Assembly (NCBI GenBank): GCA_964396895.1
Contig: CAYNGJ010000029.1
Location: forward strand, 1 to 30,258
Length of the DNA stretch: 30,258 nucleotides
Direction of reading: 5' to 3'
From: UBA2334 sp964396895
Lineage (GTDB): Bacteria > Pseudomonadota > Gammaproteobacteria > Burkholderiales > Burkholderiaceae_C
Shown here: piece by piece, positions 1 to 8,438 of the stretch
Layout: each line of letters begins with the position of its first letter
Position numbering within the stretch: position 1 is the first letter of the stretch
The notes under the pieces: model-generated
What the model saw: the letters and a program-made list of their open reading frames with translations, nothing else
Databases searched by the model: none
What the model was told of the DNA's origin: nothing
Made by a program: the position numbers and the translations under genes

Positions 1-1420
1 CTGCCGTGGTGATCATGATCCCTTCCAGCGCGTGGGTGAACACGCTGGCGGCCAGGTGAAGCCGCTCCTCGGCCTGCTGCTTCTCGGTGACATCCTCGAT
101 CAGCCCGGTGTAGTGCTGCAGCTGTCCGTCGTTGTCCCGCACGGCATTGATGCGCAGCATGGCGGTGTACAAGCGACCTTGTTTGTGCCGGTTGATGACA
201 ATGCCTTCCCAGTGCCCTGTGTCCAAAAGTGTGGCCCACAGCGCCTCATAAAAGGACGGCTTCTGGTTGCCCGATCCCAAGAGGCTGGGGTTGCGGCCGA
301 CCACCTCGGGAGCAGAGAAACCGGTGATGCGCTCAAAGGCTGCATTCACCGACAGGATGTGGGCCTCCCGGTCGGTGATGACGATGGCGTCGGTGCTGCT
401 GTCAAACACGCTGGCCGCCAGGCGGCGCTGGCCATCCAGCGCTTCTTGCTGCCATGCCAGGCGGCGCTGACGTTGCCAGAACAGGTAGCCCAGCACCAGC
501 AGCCCGCCCAGGATGGGCAGCACGATGGCCGACATGCGGGTGGCCTGTCTGCGCCATCCGGCCAGAATGGCCTGTTGGTCGAGGTGCACCACCACCACGG
601 CCGGAAAGCGGGTTGAGGCGCGGTAAGCGGTCAGCACATCGGCGCCCTGCGGCAAACGTTGAAAAAAGGTGTGGTGTTCGTCCAGCGGCAACAGTTCGCT
701 CACTCGGCCTGCAGATCCCTGGCGCGCGGGCCTATCCTGGAGGGAAGCTGAGATCAGCAGTACATCGTCGTACCGCAGCCACTGGGCCCAGCCCAGCCCG
801 GCGGGCAACAATTGCGTGGCATGGTTGATGAAGTAGTCAGGGTTGAGGGTGGCCACCAGCCAGTGTCGACGGTCGGTCTGGTCGGACAACAGGGGGCTGA
901 GCACCGGAATGAAATACTGGGTGTCGGCTTGCAAGGTCAACCGGCTGCCTGCCGCGGCTGCGGAGGACAGGTCCCTGCCCGCAGTGGGCACGCCCACGCG
1001 CACGACCTCGGCCGTGGGCGGCGCAGCAGGAAAAAAGGCTGACATGTCCACTCGGACGCCCAGGTTCTCGGCGTTGGAGCTGGCCACCACTTGCCCGGAC
1101 GCATCCAGCACCGACAACGATCGCAGATAAGGCGTGGGCCGCAGCAGGCTGAACAACTGCTGGTTCAGTGGGTGGCGAAGTGCCCGGTTGGGGGCGGGCA
1201 CTTCCACGCTGCTGGCGTGTTGCTCCACCGTTTGCAGCGTCTGTGTCAGGTGCTCTTCAAAATTCCGGGCGTGCAACTCGGCCGTGGCCAGCCCGTTGTT
1301 CAGGGCTTCGCCACGCACCATCCACGAGACAAACACCAGTGCGCCCACCCAGCCCAGCACCAGCAGCAGCAGGCCACCACCCAGGATGTTGATGCGTTGG
1401 TGCGTGGTCAGCCGTGTCAT
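1..1420 (-). CDS. Membrane-anchored PAS-domain sensor protein (3' end outside the window)
   Basis: Reading the minus strand from the ATG at 1420 gives an open frame of about 473 codons that runs off the window. Residues about 13-33 form a membrane helix rich in Leu, Val and Gly. About 260 residues follow that look like a periplasmic Cache/CHASE-type sensor, then a second helix near residues 294-313. A PAS domain follows at about 332-455 (motifs DAIVITD, NAAFERITGF, GRNPSLL) and a second PAS begins at about 457. The output domain is outside the window; GGDEF/EAL or a histidine kinase are both possible. The start lies only 11 bp after the stop of a solute-binding protein gene, so the two are probably co-transcribed, and the binding protein may deliver ligand to the sensor domain. 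The PAS and topology calls are secure; the output is unknown. Confidence 0.8.
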   Translation of the reverse strand, partial: MTRLTTHQRINILGGGLLLLVLGWVGALVFVSWMVRGEALNNGLATAELHARNFEEHLTQTLQTVEQHASSVEVPAPNRALRHPLNQQLFSLLRPTPYLRSLSVLDASGQVVASSNAENLGVRVDMSAFFPAAPPTAEVVRVGVPTAGRDLSSAAAAGSRLTLQADTQYFIPVLSPLLSDQTDRRHWLVATLNPDYFINHATQLLPAGLGWAQWLRYDDVLLISASLQDRPARQGSAGRVSELLPLDEHHTFFQRLPQGADVLTAYRASTRFPAVVVVHLDQQAILAGWRRQATRMSAIVLPILGGLLVLGYLFWQRQRRLAWQQEALDGQRRLAASVFDSSTDAIVITDREAHILSVNAAFERITGFSAPEVVGRNPSLLGSGNQKPSFYEALWATLLDTGHWEGIVINRHKQGRLYTAMLRINAVRDNDGQLQHYTGLIEDVTEKQQAEERLHLAASVFTHALEGIMITTA

Positions 1421-1431
1421 GCTGCGCCTGT

Positions 1432-2274
1432 TCAATGGCTCTTGTCTTTGAGCACAGCGATGGGGTCCAGCCCGTGCTTCTTCGCATTGGTCAGCAGTCG
1501 CCCGTCGCGTTTCATGTCGGCCAGGGCTTTTTCAATGCGGTCAAAAAACCGGTCATCACCAGGCGCCATGGCCCAAGCGTAGGGTGTGATGTGAAAGGTG
1601 GTGGACGGTGACACCAGGCGAGCCCAGTCACTGTTGTCCAGCATGCGACGGCTGAAGGGGTAGTCGGTCATGAACACGTCGGCCCTGCCCGATTGCACGT
1701 CCTGCTCGCGGGCGGTCGGTGTGTTCACCACGCTCAGCTCGGCGGCCTTCAGCCGGTCTTTCATGACGGCTTCATGCAGCGTGCCCTTGGCCACGGCCAC
1801 CACCACGCCGGGCTGGTCGATGTCAGCCCAGCTGCGGATGCGTCGGTTGCTTTGGGTGGTGATGGCGTAAATGTCGCTGGCCAGGTGGGGTTGCGTGAAC
1901 CGCAACCTGGCCTGCCGCGCTGGTGTGATGCCAATGGCAAACATGGCCAGGTCGCAGCGATCGGCTTCCAGGTCGTCCATGAGTCTGGCGAACGAGCTGT
2001 CCACAAATTGCACGGCCACCCCCAGGTCGCGGGCCAGGTCTTGCGCGTTGTCGATGTCAATGCCCGACAGCTGCTGTGTTTTCGGGTTGCGGTAGGAAAT
2101 GCCGTAATAGTCCGGCCAGATGCACACCCGCAAGGTTTTGGCGGATTCGACCCGCTTCAACCGGTCAGGGGCGGGCGCCTGCGCTTGTACCGGTGTGGAC
2201 GCGAACGCCCACAGGCCGCACAGCAGCGTGCATGCGATGACCCCGCGTGTCAGTGGAGAGTTGGCGTTTTTCAT
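1432..2274 (-). CDS. Periplasmic amino-acid-type solute-binding protein (family 3)
   Basis: The product has 280 residues and resembles the SBP_bac_3 family that binds amino acids or similar small ligands in the periplasm. I chose the ATG at 2274 because it gives a Sec signal peptide (charged MKNAN...R start, hydrophobic core to about residue 28, cleavage near VQAQA). The open frame upstream of it has no such feature. Mature-protein landmarks are TLRVCIWPDYYGISY near residue 48, GIDIDNAQDLARDLGV, the DLAMFAIGITPAR segment, and VVAVAKGT. There is no permease or ATPase gene next to it. Its neighbours are a DUF3334-like gene 25 bp upstream and a PAS membrane sensor 11 bp downstream, which suggests a sensory rather than a transport role. 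That role is inference. Confidence 0.85.
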   Translation of the reverse strand: MKNANSPLTRGVIACTLLCGLWAFASTPVQAQAPAPDRLKRVESAKTLRVCIWPDYYGISYRNPKTQQLSGIDIDNAQDLARDLGVAVQFVDSSFARLMDDLEADRCDLAMFAIGITPARQARLRFTQPHLASDIYAITTQSNRRIRSWADIDQPGVVVAVAKGTLHEAVMKDRLKAAELSVVNTPTAREQDVQSGRADVFMTDYPFSRRMLDNSDWARLVSPSTTFHITPYAWAMAPGDDRFFDRIEKALADMKRDGRLLTNAKKHGLDPIAVLKDKSH

Positions 2275-2299
2275 GGCAGCAGGTGGTTCGGTGGATCGT

Positions 2300-2989
2300 T
2301 CACATGCCCAGCGATTTGAGGAGGTCGTCGGTTTCGTCGGAGGTGCTGCGCAGGCCGATGGGTGGGGCAGGGACTTGGGCATGGGTTTGCGCCATCAGCT
2401 CGTCGGGCTCGGGGATGGCCTGTGGTTCGAAATCGTACAGCTTGATGAACTCGGTGCGGTCAATGGCCAGCTCCAGGTAAAAAATGTGGTTGCGCCCGGT
2501 GTAGAACGTGACCCTGCGCGACTCGGGGTTGTCCAGGTGGGTGTCCACACTGAGCATGACCTGCTTGTTGAGCACCAGCATCTTGGGCTGGTTCTGGGTG
2601 ATGTGGGTTTGCAGTTCCCGTCTGACCTTGCTGGTGAAGTCGCCCAGCACTTGGTTCATCAGTTCGCCCATGACGTTGCTGACTTCATCCGAGGTGTGGG
2701 AGCGCGCCAGCTCATCGCGGGGCATGCCCATGCTCACCATGTAGCTCTCGTAAATCTCCATGGCGGCCTGGGACGAAAAGTTGATGATGACCAGCCCGGA
2801 GAACCCGCCATCGAACAGCACGAAACAACCGATGTCGGGTTTGAGGCAGGTTTTGTGGATGCGCTGAACCATGCCCGAGTACTGCACCTGGCTGTTGGTG
2901 GCCAGGGTCAGCACCTTGGTGACGGAGTTGCACAGGCTCATCAGCAGGTCTTCGGTGCCAAAAACGACGGGTTGGTCTCGGTTGCTCAT
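2300..2989 (-). CDS. DUF3334-like protein with a CheX/CheC-type ExxN motif
   Basis: The product has 229 residues and no signal peptide or membrane segment. The ATG at 2989 starts MSNRDQPVVF; the longer open frame upstream is proline- and cysteine-rich and reads like non-coding frame. I recognise it as resembling the DUF3334 family, whose function is not established. The stretch SNVMGELMNQVLGDF (residues 104-118) carries E109-x-x-N112, the arrangement seen in the helix of CheX/CheC/FliY-type CheY-P phosphatases. The flanking segments (GCFVLFDGGFSGLVIINFSS and VMLSVDTHL) could be the beta strands of that fold. It lies between a glutamate synthase-like gene (37 bp) and the solute-binding protein gene (25 bp). 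A role in dephosphorylating a response regulator is inference only. Confidence 0.65.
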   Translation of the reverse strand: MSNRDQPVVFGTEDLLMSLCNSVTKVLTLATNSQVQYSGMVQRIHKTCLKPDIGCFVLFDGGFSGLVIINFSSQAAMEIYESYMVSMGMPRDELARSHTSDEVSNVMGELMNQVLGDFTSKVRRELQTHITQNQPKMLVLNKQVMLSVDTHLDNPESRRVTFYTGRNHIFYLELAIDRTEFIKLYDFEPQAIPEPDELMAQTHAQVPAPPIGLRSTSDETDDLLKSLGM

Positions 2990-3026
2990 GGTGTGTGTTG
3001 GGTGGGGGTGGAAAGAAACGGGTGGA

Positions 3027-4715
3027 TCAGCCGCGCAGGTTGGGGCTGGCAAAACTGTCTGCGCTGGCACTGGGCCAGTACACGCGGAACACGGGGTGCA
3101 ACTCGTGGCGCAGGCTGTCGGCGCTGTGGGTGGGTGGAGTCGGCGCCTGGGCCGATGCCAGCAGGGCACCGGGGGCCATGCGCGGCAGCACCTGACCCAG
3201 CAGGCGCACGTCGTTGGCGTCGATGCGGCGCACGATGTGTTGTGGCCCGATCTGCCCGGGGTGGGTCAGCCCGGCCGCCTGCACCAGCTCTTGCAGCGCC
3301 TTGAGCGTGTTCTGGTGGAAGTTGAACACCCGCTGGGTTTTGTTGCCCACCTGCAGCGCTTGCTGGCGCACCGGGTCTTGCGTGGTCACGCCCGTGGGGC
3401 AATGGCCGGTGTGACAGGTCTGGGCCTGGATGCAGCCCAGCGCCATCATGAAGCCCCGGGCGCTGTTGCACCAGTCGGCACCCAAGGCCATGGCCCGTGC
3501 AATGTCAAACGCACTGACCACCTTGCCTGCGCACCCGATGCGGATGTGTTCGCGCAGGTTCACCCCCACCAAGGTGTTGTGCACCAGGCGCAGGCCCTCT
3601 TGCAGGGGCACACCCACGTGGTCGGTGAACTCCAGGGGGGCTGCCCCGGTGCCACCTTCCGCACCGTCCACCACGATGAAATCGGGCGTGATACCGGTGG
3701 CCAGCATGGCTTTGACCATGGAAAACCATTCCCAGGGGTGCCCGATGCACAGCTTGAATCCCACGGGCTTGCCACCGGACAACTCGCGCAGGCGGGCCAC
3801 GAATTGCATCAGCTCCACTGGCGTGGCGAAGGCGCTGTGCGCCGCGGGTGACACGCAGTCCTGGCCCACCGGTACACCCCTGGCCTCGGCAATTTCGGGA
3901 GTGACTTTGGGGCCGGGCAGCACACCGCCGTGGCCGGGCTTGGCACCCTGGCTGAGCTTGATCTCGATCATCTTGACCTGCGGGTCCCGCGCGTTGGCGG
4001 TGAAGCGCTCGGCGCTGAAGCTGCCGTCGTCGTTGCGGCAACCAAAGTAGCCCGAGCCGATTTCCCAGATCAGGTCGCCGCCGTGGGCTTTGTGCCAGCG
4101 GGAGATGGAGCCTTCGCCCGTGTCGTGTGCAAATCCGCCCAGTTGGGCCCCCGCGTTCAGCGCCTGGATGGCGTTGGCACTGAGGGCGCCAAAACTCATG
4201 GCAGAGATGTTGAAGATGCTGGCCGAATAGGGCTGGGTGCAGGCAGTGCCGCCAATGTTCACCCGAAAGTCGTGGGTGTCGATTTGCGTGGGCGCCATGG
4301 AGTGGTTGAGCCACTCGTGGCCGGCGGCCTTCACATCCAACTGCGTGCCGAACGGGCGTTTGTCGGTTTCGCCTTTGGCGCGCGCGTACACCACGCTGCG
4401 TTGCGAGCGGGAGAAGGGTGTGGCTTCGGTGTCGCTTTCAATGAAGTACTGGCGGATTTCCGGCCGGATTTTTTCCAGCATGAAGCGCAGGTTGCCAATG
4501 ATGGGGTAATTGCGGCGCACCGCGCTGAACGGCTGGGTGAGGTCGCGCAGGCCCACCGTCGTCAGCAGCCCGGAGACCAGCAGACCTGTCCAGGCCAACC
4601 AACCGGCGTTGGCCGCGTCGAGCGCCACCAGGAGCAGGCAGCCCAGGCAGGTCAGCACGGCCAAGCCCATGGCGGTGTAGCGAACGGGGTAGAGCCGATT
4701 GATCAGGTGAAGCAT
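3027..4715 (-). CDS. FMN-binding glutamate synthase family protein, membrane-anchored
   Basis: The product has 562 residues. It corresponds to the FMN/Fe-S synthase domain of glutamate synthase without the N-terminal glutaminase domain. Two membrane helices are visible at about 14-33 and 37-55. FMN barrel landmarks are NISAMSFGALS (169-179), IEIKLSQGAKPGHGG (250-264) and DGAEGGTG (350-357). C428, C434 and C439 have the C-x5-C-x4-C spacing that binds a 3Fe-4S cluster in GltB, followed by PTGVTTQ. The ATG at 4715 is preferred over an upstream extension with no plausible domain. Without a glutaminase domain it is unlikely to make glutamate from glutamine; the true substrate of this branch is unknown. 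It lies 43 bp after the first HD-GYP gene. Confidence 0.85.
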   Translation of the reverse strand: MLHLINRLYPVRYTAMGLAVLTCLGCLLLVALDAANAGWLAWTGLLVSGLLTTVGLRDLTQPFSAVRRNYPIIGNLRFMLEKIRPEIRQYFIESDTEATPFSRSQRSVVYARAKGETDKRPFGTQLDVKAAGHEWLNHSMAPTQIDTHDFRVNIGGTACTQPYSASIFNISAMSFGALSANAIQALNAGAQLGGFAHDTGEGSISRWHKAHGGDLIWEIGSGYFGCRNDDGSFSAERFTANARDPQVKMIEIKLSQGAKPGHGGVLPGPKVTPEIAEARGVPVGQDCVSPAAHSAFATPVELMQFVARLRELSGGKPVGFKLCIGHPWEWFSMVKAMLATGITPDFIVVDGAEGGTGAAPLEFTDHVGVPLQEGLRLVHNTLVGVNLREHIRIGCAGKVVSAFDIARAMALGADWCNSARGFMMALGCIQAQTCHTGHCPTGVTTQDPVRQQALQVGNKTQRVFNFHQNTLKALQELVQAAGLTHPGQIGPQHIVRRIDANDVRLLGQVLPRMAPGALLASAQAPTPPTHSADSLRHELHPVFRVYWPSASADSFASPNLRG

Positions 4716-4758
4716 GGTGAACCTGGAAGGTTGGGTGAGCAGACAGCGGGGGCAACCG

Positions 4759-6042
4759 TCAGCGCGGGGTCTGTTCCACCGAATAGAAGTAGGACAGACG
4801 CTGCTGGGGGTTGAGCCAGGCCCGCACGATGGGGGGCAGTGCCGAGGGTTTGATGGCCTCGGCAATTTTCAGGTCGAGGTCGGTGTTGAGCGCCACGGTG
4901 GGGGCCAGGTCTTTGTCGATTTCGGGGGTGTAAATCAGCACCTGTGGGTGGAGACTGTCGGGGCCGGGGGCCACCACCAGGGCCAGGGAGCCGTCGTTCA
5001 GCAGGACCACCGTGCCGGGCGGGTACACGCCCAGCAGCTTGACGAGGGTGGCCAGCATGACGGGGTCGAACTGCTTGCCCTCGTGGCGAAACATGTGGGC
5101 CAGGGCTTCGGCGGGCATCAGCGCATCGGTGCCCTGGGTTTCGGGGGTGCACAGGTTGTCGTAGCGGTTGACCACGGCCAGGATGCGGGCGGCTCGGCCG
5201 ATGTCGCGCCGCCCACGCGGCCAGCCGGATCCGTCCACGGCCTCGTGGTGGTCGGCGATGATGGACAGTGCCTCCTTGGAAAAAACCCCCGACTGGGCTG
5301 CCAGTTGCACACCAAACATGACGTGTTGGCGGAAAAAATCCTCCTCGTGCTTCTTGCGTTGGGCATTCTTCAGGATGGTGGGTGGTACCTGGCTTTTGCC
5401 CGCGTCGTGGGCAAGCGCGCCCAGCGCCAGATCGGCCAGCTCGGCTTCGCTCAGTCCCACCCGTTTGCCCAGCAGCATGGACAGGGTGAGCACGTTCAGC
5501 GCGTGGAACTGCGGGCCTTGTTCTTTTTTGTCACCCAGCAGGTGCAGCAGAACTTCCTGGCCCTGGGCGATGCTGCTGGCCGTTTCGCGCGACAGGTTGG
5601 CCAGCAATTCCCCCGCCACCTTGGGCGAGCGGCCCAGGGCGGTCAGTGCCTCTTTGGTTTGACGGGCGGCGTTTTCCCAAGCCCTGTCGGCGCGGGTGGC
5701 GGCGTCTTTTTGCTGCTGTTGCAAGGCCTTCTTGGCCTGCTCCAGCTTTTTGGCCTCGGCGGCGGCGGCGGCTCTTTCTGCGGCGGCAGCGGCTTGCAGG
5801 GCCTCGGTGCTGGGTGGCGGGGCGGTGAAGGGTGGTGGCGTGGCGCTGCTTTTTTCCGGGTGGTAGTACAGGCGACCGACCACATCCAGCGATTGGATCA
5901 ACGCCACGTCCTTGGCGTTCTTGATCAGCAGGCGGTTGGACAGAAACGGGTGTTCGTCCCAACGCACATCCAGCCAGACGTAGAGACCCTCCACCAGTTG
6001 AGAGGGGTCAATCGGAACGGGTTGGCCGGGTTGGGTCCACAT
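4759..6042 (-). CDS. HD-GYP-type phosphodiesterase with DUF3391 N-terminus (copy 1)
   Basis: The product has 427 residues. Residues 10-62 (IDPSQLVEGLYVWLD, WDEHPFL) match the DUF3391 domain that precedes many HD-GYP domains. An Ala/Glu/Lys/Gln-rich probable coiled coil spans about 78-130. The catalytic domain shows H180, H212-D213-xx-K216, H240, H265-H266-E267 and D295, the expected metal ligands. The signature loop reads G-W-P (273-275) instead of G-Y-P. The family hydrolyses cyclic-di-GMP to pGpG or GMP in the cytosol; activity here is inferred from conserved ligands. It lies 96 bp downstream of a close paralogue and 43 bp upstream of the glutamate synthase-like gene. Confidence 0.88.
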   Translation of the reverse strand: MWTQPGQPVPIDPSQLVEGLYVWLDVRWDEHPFLSNRLLIKNAKDVALIQSLDVVGRLYYHPEKSSATPPPFTAPPPSTEALQAAAAAERAAAAAEAKKLEQAKKALQQQQKDAATRADRAWENAARQTKEALTALGRSPKVAGELLANLSRETASSIAQGQEVLLHLLGDKKEQGPQFHALNVLTLSMLLGKRVGLSEAELADLALGALAHDAGKSQVPPTILKNAQRKKHEEDFFRQHVMFGVQLAAQSGVFSKEALSIIADHHEAVDGSGWPRGRRDIGRAARILAVVNRYDNLCTPETQGTDALMPAEALAHMFRHEGKQFDPVMLATLVKLLGVYPPGTVVLLNDGSLALVVAPGPDSLHPQVLIYTPEIDKDLAPTVALNTDLDLKIAEAIKPSALPPIVRAWLNPQQRLSYFYSVEQTPR

Positions 6043-6138
6043 GGGTCGCCTTGTCGGGAGCAGTGTCTGGGTGTTGACGGTCAGTGTGCGGGGGTAGGCT
6101 GAGCCCGCTGCCTGCGCTGCGGCCTAGCATAGCGAAAA

Positions 6139-7419
6139 CTACTCTGCTGGCGAGTCTTCCACCGAGAAAAAGCAGGCCAGGCGCTTCTGGGGGTTCAGCC
6201 ATTGCAACACCTCAGGCGCGAGGGCGCTGGGGCGGATGGCGTCCACCACCTGAAACGTCGGCTCCTTGCCCAGGTCCAGCATGGGCGCCTCGGTGTCGGG
6301 CAGCTCGGGGCTGTACAGCAGCACCCGTGGGCGGTGGATGTCTTTGCCCGGTGACACCACCAGGGCCAGGGACTGGTCGTTCAGACGCACCACCGTGCCC
6401 GGTGGGTACACCCCCAACAGACCGATCAGCAGGGCCAGCAGCTGCGGGTCGTGCCGACTGCCTTCCTGGCGCAGCATGTGGGCCAGCGCCTCGGAGGGCA
6501 TGAGGGCGGGCACATCGGGCGATTCGGGTGCACACAGCCGGTCGTAGCGGTTGGTCATGGCCAAGATGCGCGAGCCCGTGCCCTGCTCGGTCAGGCCCTT
6601 GGGCCAGCCTTTGCCATCGACCGACTCGTGGTGCTCGGCAATCATGGCGATGGCCTTGGCGTTGAATGCGCCCGATTCTTGGGCCAGTTGCACGCTGTGT
6701 TTGACGTGCAGTCGGTAGTGGTCTTCTTCGTGCTTTTTGCGCTTGCCGTTTTTCAGGATGGGCAAGGGAATTTCGCACTTGCCCGCATCGTGTGCCAGCG
6801 CGGCCATGGCCAAGTCGGTCAGCTCGTTCTGGGTCAGCCGGGCTTTCTTGCCCACCAGCATGCACAAGGTCATGACGTTGAGGGCGTGAAACTGTGGGCC
6901 CTGGTCATTTTTGCTGCCCAGCAGGTGAAGCAACACGTCGGGACCCTGGGTGATGGTGGCCGCCGTCTCCCTCGACAACTGGGCCAAGTGCTTGCCCGCC
7001 ATGCGCGGCGAGCGCGCCAGGGTGGCCAAGGCCTCCCGCGTGGCGCTGGCCGCGCTTTCCCAGGCGCGATCGGCCCGGGCCGCGGCGTCTTTGATGTGGC
7101 GGACTTTTTCCCGTCGGGCGTTGGCCAGGCGCTGTTGCTCCAGCGCCAGTGCCTGCGCGGCACCGGTGGGGTCGGGTGTGGGGTCAGGTGCCGCTGCACC
7201 CCCCAGGGGCAGTGGCTCTGCCGTGCTTTTGGCCGGCAGCCAGTACAGCCGACCTTGGGCGGGCAGCGACTGCAGGATGGCGATGTCTTCCGCCGACTTG
7301 ACCAAAAACCGGTTGGTCAGGAAGGGGTGCTCCATCCACTTCATGTCCAGCCACACGTGCAGCCCAATCACCAGTTGTGACGGGTCCAGGGCACGGGTAT
7401 CGGTGTCGGTGTTCCCCAT
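6139..7419 (-). CDS. HD-GYP-type phosphodiesterase with DUF3391 N-terminus (copy 2)
   Basis: The product has 426 residues and is colinear with copy 1 from the DUF3391 part (LDPSQLVIGLHVWLD, residues 11-25) to the C-terminus (WLNPQKRLACFFSVE). Identity is high in the catalytic half. The metal-binding residues are H178, H210-D211-xx-K214, H238, H263-H264-E265 and D293, and the loop again reads G-W-P (271-273). The linker between the two domains (about 70-100) is Pro/Ala-rich and differs from copy 1, where it is a longer charged helix. Both copies end with a shared domain of about 100 residues (GVYPPGTVVxLND...) after the HD domain. This is a tandem duplication; whether both are active on cyclic-di-GMP cannot be told from sequence. 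Confidence 0.88.
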   Translation of the reverse strand: MGNTDTDTRALDPSQLVIGLHVWLDMKWMEHPFLTNRFLVKSAEDIAILQSLPAQGRLYWLPAKSTAEPLPLGGAAAPDPTPDPTGAAQALALEQQRLANARREKVRHIKDAAARADRAWESAASATREALATLARSPRMAGKHLAQLSRETAATITQGPDVLLHLLGSKNDQGPQFHALNVMTLCMLVGKKARLTQNELTDLAMAALAHDAGKCEIPLPILKNGKRKKHEEDHYRLHVKHSVQLAQESGAFNAKAIAMIAEHHESVDGKGWPKGLTEQGTGSRILAMTNRYDRLCAPESPDVPALMPSEALAHMLRQEGSRHDPQLLALLIGLLGVYPPGTVVRLNDQSLALVVSPGKDIHRPRVLLYSPELPDTEAPMLDLGKEPTFQVVDAIRPSALAPEVLQWLNPQKRLACFFSVEDSPAE

Positions 7420-7443
7420 GGTCGGTGTGTGGGTGTGCGGTGC

Positions 7444-8412
7444 TCAGGTGCTGGTATGACCGGGCGGCGGTGTGCGGTCCACCGTGCCCAGGAAGAAGTC
7501 GGACAGGGCCCAGGCGGTGGTTTGGGGCAGCTCTTCGGGAATGAAGTGGCCTGCGTCCAGGGCCTCGCCGGTGACCTTGCCCGCGCATTGTGCCTGCCAC
7601 AGCGCCAGCGGATCAAACAGACGCTGCACCACGCCGCGTTTCCCCCACAGCACCAGGGTGTCGCAGGCGATGCGCTCGTTCGCCGCCCGGCTGGCGCGGT
7701 CATGGTCCAGGTCAATGCCCGCGCTGGCGCGGTAATCCTCGCAGGCGCTGTGGATGGCCGCCGTGCGGGCAAAGCAACGTTCGTATTCGGCCAGGGCCTC
7801 GGGCTCGATGTGGCCCAGTCCCCCGCTGCCCCAGCCGCCGAGCTTGGCGTGCAGGTAGGCCAGGGCGTTGCCGCCAATCATGGTTTCGGGCAGCGGAGCG
7901 GGCTGGATGAGGTGGAACCAGTGGTAGTAGGCGCGGGCAAAGTCCATGTCGGCGCGGGCGTACATGTCCAGCGTGGGAGCGATGTCGATGACGCACAGCC
8001 CCGCCACCCGCGCGGGGTGATCCAGCGCCAGGCGGTGCGCCACCCGGCCGCCCCGGTCGTGGCCGCACAGCCAGAACCGTTGGATGCCCAGCTGCTCGCA
8101 CACCGCCACCACGTCGGCGGCCATGGCACGCTTGCTGTGGGTACTGTGGTCGGCGGCATCGGCCACGCCGGGTCTCAGGGCCGAATCGCCATAGCCGCGC
8201 AGGTCGGGCATGACGATGAAGAACCGATCCGCCAGCACTTGTGCCACCCGGTGCCACATGACGTGGGTTTGCGGGAACCCGTGCAGCAGCACCAGGGTCG
8301 GGCCATCGGGGTTGCCGCCCACGCGGGCCACGGCGGTGGACTCGGGCATCTCGAAGTGTCTGCGCACGAAGCCGTGCATCCAGGGGTGCGCGGGGGTGGG
8401 GATGGCGTTCAT
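7444..8412 (-). CDS. Alpha/beta hydrolase, haloacetate (fluoroacetate) dehalogenase family
   Basis: The product has 322 residues in the haloacetate dehalogenase branch of alpha/beta hydrolases, which replace halogen by hydroxyl on 2-haloacetates. Visible residues are the oxyanion region HGFPQTH (44-50), nucleophile D119 in GHDRGGR with R120 and R123, D143 in VIDIAPT, H164-W165 in YYHWF, Y227 in CEDYRAS and the catalytic H289 in AGHF. These match in order and spacing the active site of fluoroacetate dehalogenase, including the His-Trp-Tyr fluoride pocket. The ATG at 8412 gives the family's usual length of about 300 residues. It stands between cinA (26 bp) and HD-GYP copy 2 (24 bp), so it may simply be read through from the pgpA-cinA operon. 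The actual substrate is unproven. Confidence 0.85.
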   Translation of the reverse strand: MNAIPTPAHPWMHGFVRRHFEMPESTAVARVGGNPDGPTLVLLHGFPQTHVMWHRVAQVLADRFFIVMPDLRGYGDSALRPGVADAADHSTHSKRAMAADVVAVCEQLGIQRFWLCGHDRGGRVAHRLALDHPARVAGLCVIDIAPTLDMYARADMDFARAYYHWFHLIQPAPLPETMIGGNALAYLHAKLGGWGSGGLGHIEPEALAEYERCFARTAAIHSACEDYRASAGIDLDHDRASRAANERIACDTLVLWGKRGVVQRLFDPLALWQAQCAGKVTGEALDAGHFIPEELPQTTAWALSDFFLGTVDRTPPPGHTST

Positions 8413-8438
8413 GGGTGGGCGGGTGTGTGGGGGGGCGG

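Noticed and set aside
2120..6102. Long plus-strand open frames opposite the HD-GYP, glutamate synthase-like and binding-protein genes
   Set aside because: They are composition shadows in GC-rich DNA; the minus strand carries clear domains and catalytic motifs over the same stretch.
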